Program-made: the position numbers and the translations under genes
Notes under the pieces: generated by a model
Databases searched by the model: none
Told to the model about the DNA's origin: nothing
The model's input: the letters and a program-made list of their open reading frames with translations, nothing else
Assembly (NCBI GenBank): GCA_948468045.1
Contig: CAOKGO010000016.1
Span: 1-37,725 of the forward strand
Direction: 5' to 3'
DNA: 37,725 bases
Source: an uncultured Clostridium sp.
GTDB lineage: Bacteria > Bacillota > Clostridia > TANB77 > CAG-508
In this document: positions 36,752 to 37,725 of the stretch, piece after piece
Layout: each line of letters opens with the position of its first letter
Position numbering within the stretch: position 1 is the stretch's first letter

Positions 36752-37462
36752 CTAAAATTCTTGTTCTTCTACTTCTTTATCTACTTCTTTTATTCTATTT
36801 ATAACATTAGATTCATGTATAATTTCAGTCCACATAGGTTTATTTGAATCTAGCATTACTACTTCTTTTCCACTATCAAAAATTTTTGCATGATTATATT
36901 GTAATATACATTCTCCTTTTGTTCCTATCATTGACAAAAAATGATTATCTTTTCTTTCATATTCATATTGCTTTTTAGAATTTAAATCATACTTTCTTCC
37001 TTTACTAAATGATAATATACAATCATGCCAATTATTATTTGCATATTCTTGTATTTTTTCTATATAGTCTTCTGAAAACATATCATCATTATCTATTCTT
37101 GTTGTAATAGTATATTCCATATTTTCTTCTTGTCTATTATAATATTCTGCAAAATTAAATTTTTCTCCATCTCCCAAATATAAATCTATAAAATCAAATT
37201 TTCCCTTTAGTTTTTTTATTTTCCTTTTGAAACTATCAGGTGTATTTTGATGGAATAAGATTAACCATGTAAAATTTTGATTTGTTTGTCGTTTCATTGA
37301 TGGCAAGGTATATTTTTCAAAAATTTTAAATCTTTCTTTTAAGTAATCTTCATCTAATATTCTATTCATTGGATTATTATTTGGATTTTTTAATTTACAC
37401 CCATAATTAGCTCGTATATTAAATCTAGTTATTACAAAATGTTTATATCTTTGTTTTTTCAT
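36752..37462 (-). CDS. Rhamnosyltransferase-like protein
   Basis: 236 residues. HFVITRFNIR, LKERFKIFEKYTLPSMKRQT, FTWLILFHQNTPDSFK and TTRIDNDDMF (a DxDD-like acidic motif) follow the putative rhamnosyl-transferase family. It would transfer a sugar in the cytoplasm. It is the first gene of the operon with the ABC exporter, suggesting synthesis and export of a glycosylated product. RBS GGAGAAATATA. Confidence 0.75.
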   Translation of the reverse strand: MKKQRYKHFVITRFNIRANYGCKLKNPNNNPMNRILDEDYLKERFKIFEKYTLPSMKRQTNQNFTWLILFHQNTPDSFKRKIKKLKGKFDFIDLYLGDGEKFNFAEYYNRQEENMEYTITTRIDNDDMFSEDYIEKIQEYANNNWHDCILSFSKGRKYDLNSKKQYEYERKDNHFLSMIGTKGECILQYNHAKIFDSGKEVVMLDSNKPMWTEIIHESNVINRIKEVDKEVEEQEF

Positions 37463-37562
37463 TATATTTCTCCATTTTCCTATATATATATTAGTAATAA
37501 TTTTTATAAATTCTTTATTACTTTGTATTAATATTTACATTAACTTTTCCATTATATTTAAA

Positions 37563-37591
37563 ATTATAACAATAAAACACATATCTTTCAA
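37563..37591 (-). promoter_or_regulatory. Promoter of the glycosyltransferase-ABC operon
   Basis: On the minus strand: TTGAAA, 17-bp spacer, TATAAT; ~100-nt leader before ATG 37462. Confidence 0.7.
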
Positions 37592-37609
37592 CGAAGATTG
37601 CAAAATTTC

Positions 37610-37638
37610 TTGACTTTCGACACAATTCATGGTATAAA
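37610..37638 (+). promoter_or_regulatory. Divergent rightward promoter
   Basis: TTGACT, 17-bp spacer, TATAAA. The transcript would start near 37645 with a GTATTCA...TGAATAC hairpin and a more GC-rich stretch at 37704-37725, where the window ends. It may be the leader or RNA gene of a unit lying to the right; I cannot identify it. Confidence 0.6.
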
Positions 37639-37725
37639 ATATGTGTATTCAGTTATGAATACAAGAATATTGATGTCTTCTTTGGAATTTTACATTCCTC
37701 AGATGCCAGGCGAAAACGAGTCGCA

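Overview
The window is an AT-rich piece of a Bacillota genome. Spore-former-type cell-wall and pilin-like genes, a tmRNA, a glmS ribozyme and TndX/TnpX-type recombination all suggest class Clostridia, probably a gut lineage.

Layout. Positions 1-16710 hold the lysogeny, replication and packaging half of a tailed-phage prophage. On the minus strand, from right to left, are Cro-like and XRE regulators, a NinB-like protein, HNH, DnaD-like initiator, helicase loader, CHC2-like protein, DnaB-type helicase, an ArpU-type late regulator, small and large terminase, portal, and a MuF-ADP-ribosyltransferase fusion. On the plus strand are the S24 repressor, a PemK-like protein and the tyrosine integrase. 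The integrase abuts the 3' end of a tRNA-Gly gene, the likely attachment site. A plus-strand island (5.0-6.4 kb) carries a Cys-rich peptide and a probable type I toxin-antitoxin pair. Next come tRNA-Gly and tmRNA. An M14 peptidase gene follows, split by a 4.4-kb serine-recombinase element. The host segment then has purA, a diaminopentanoate dehydrogenase-like gene, two paralogous pseudopilin-type surface proteins, an MTA/SAH deaminase, glmS behind its ribozyme, an orphan TnpV, and an operon of a rhamnosyltransferase-like protein with a heterodimeric ABC exporter.

Main result. Nine genes look broken by +1 frameshifts if read conventionally, or are broken at one of their joins. Ten +1 breaks were found, and all ten lie exactly at an in-frame CGG codon. 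Skipping the C, or reading CGGN as one four-base codon, restores the homologous frame and puts Gly where Gly is expected. Corrected lengths become multiples of three. I saw no in-frame CGG used as ordinary Arg in the unbroken recognisable genes, whereas out-of-frame CGG (xxC GGN) is common and harmless. The tRNA-Gly at 16711-16784 has U33-UCCG-A in its anticodon loop, where normal tRNA-Gly(UCC) has A after UCC. UCCG is fully complementary to CGGA. I therefore propose that this organism and its prophage read CGGN as a quadruplet glycine codon, using a dedicated tRNA encoded in this window.

Three other frame breaks (portal, integrase, start of the first pilin) are -1 events without CGG. Two are in A-runs and one in a short T-run. 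They may be ordinary indels, sequence errors or slippage. A lone in-frame CGG next to the stop of the Cys-rich peptide is ambiguous.
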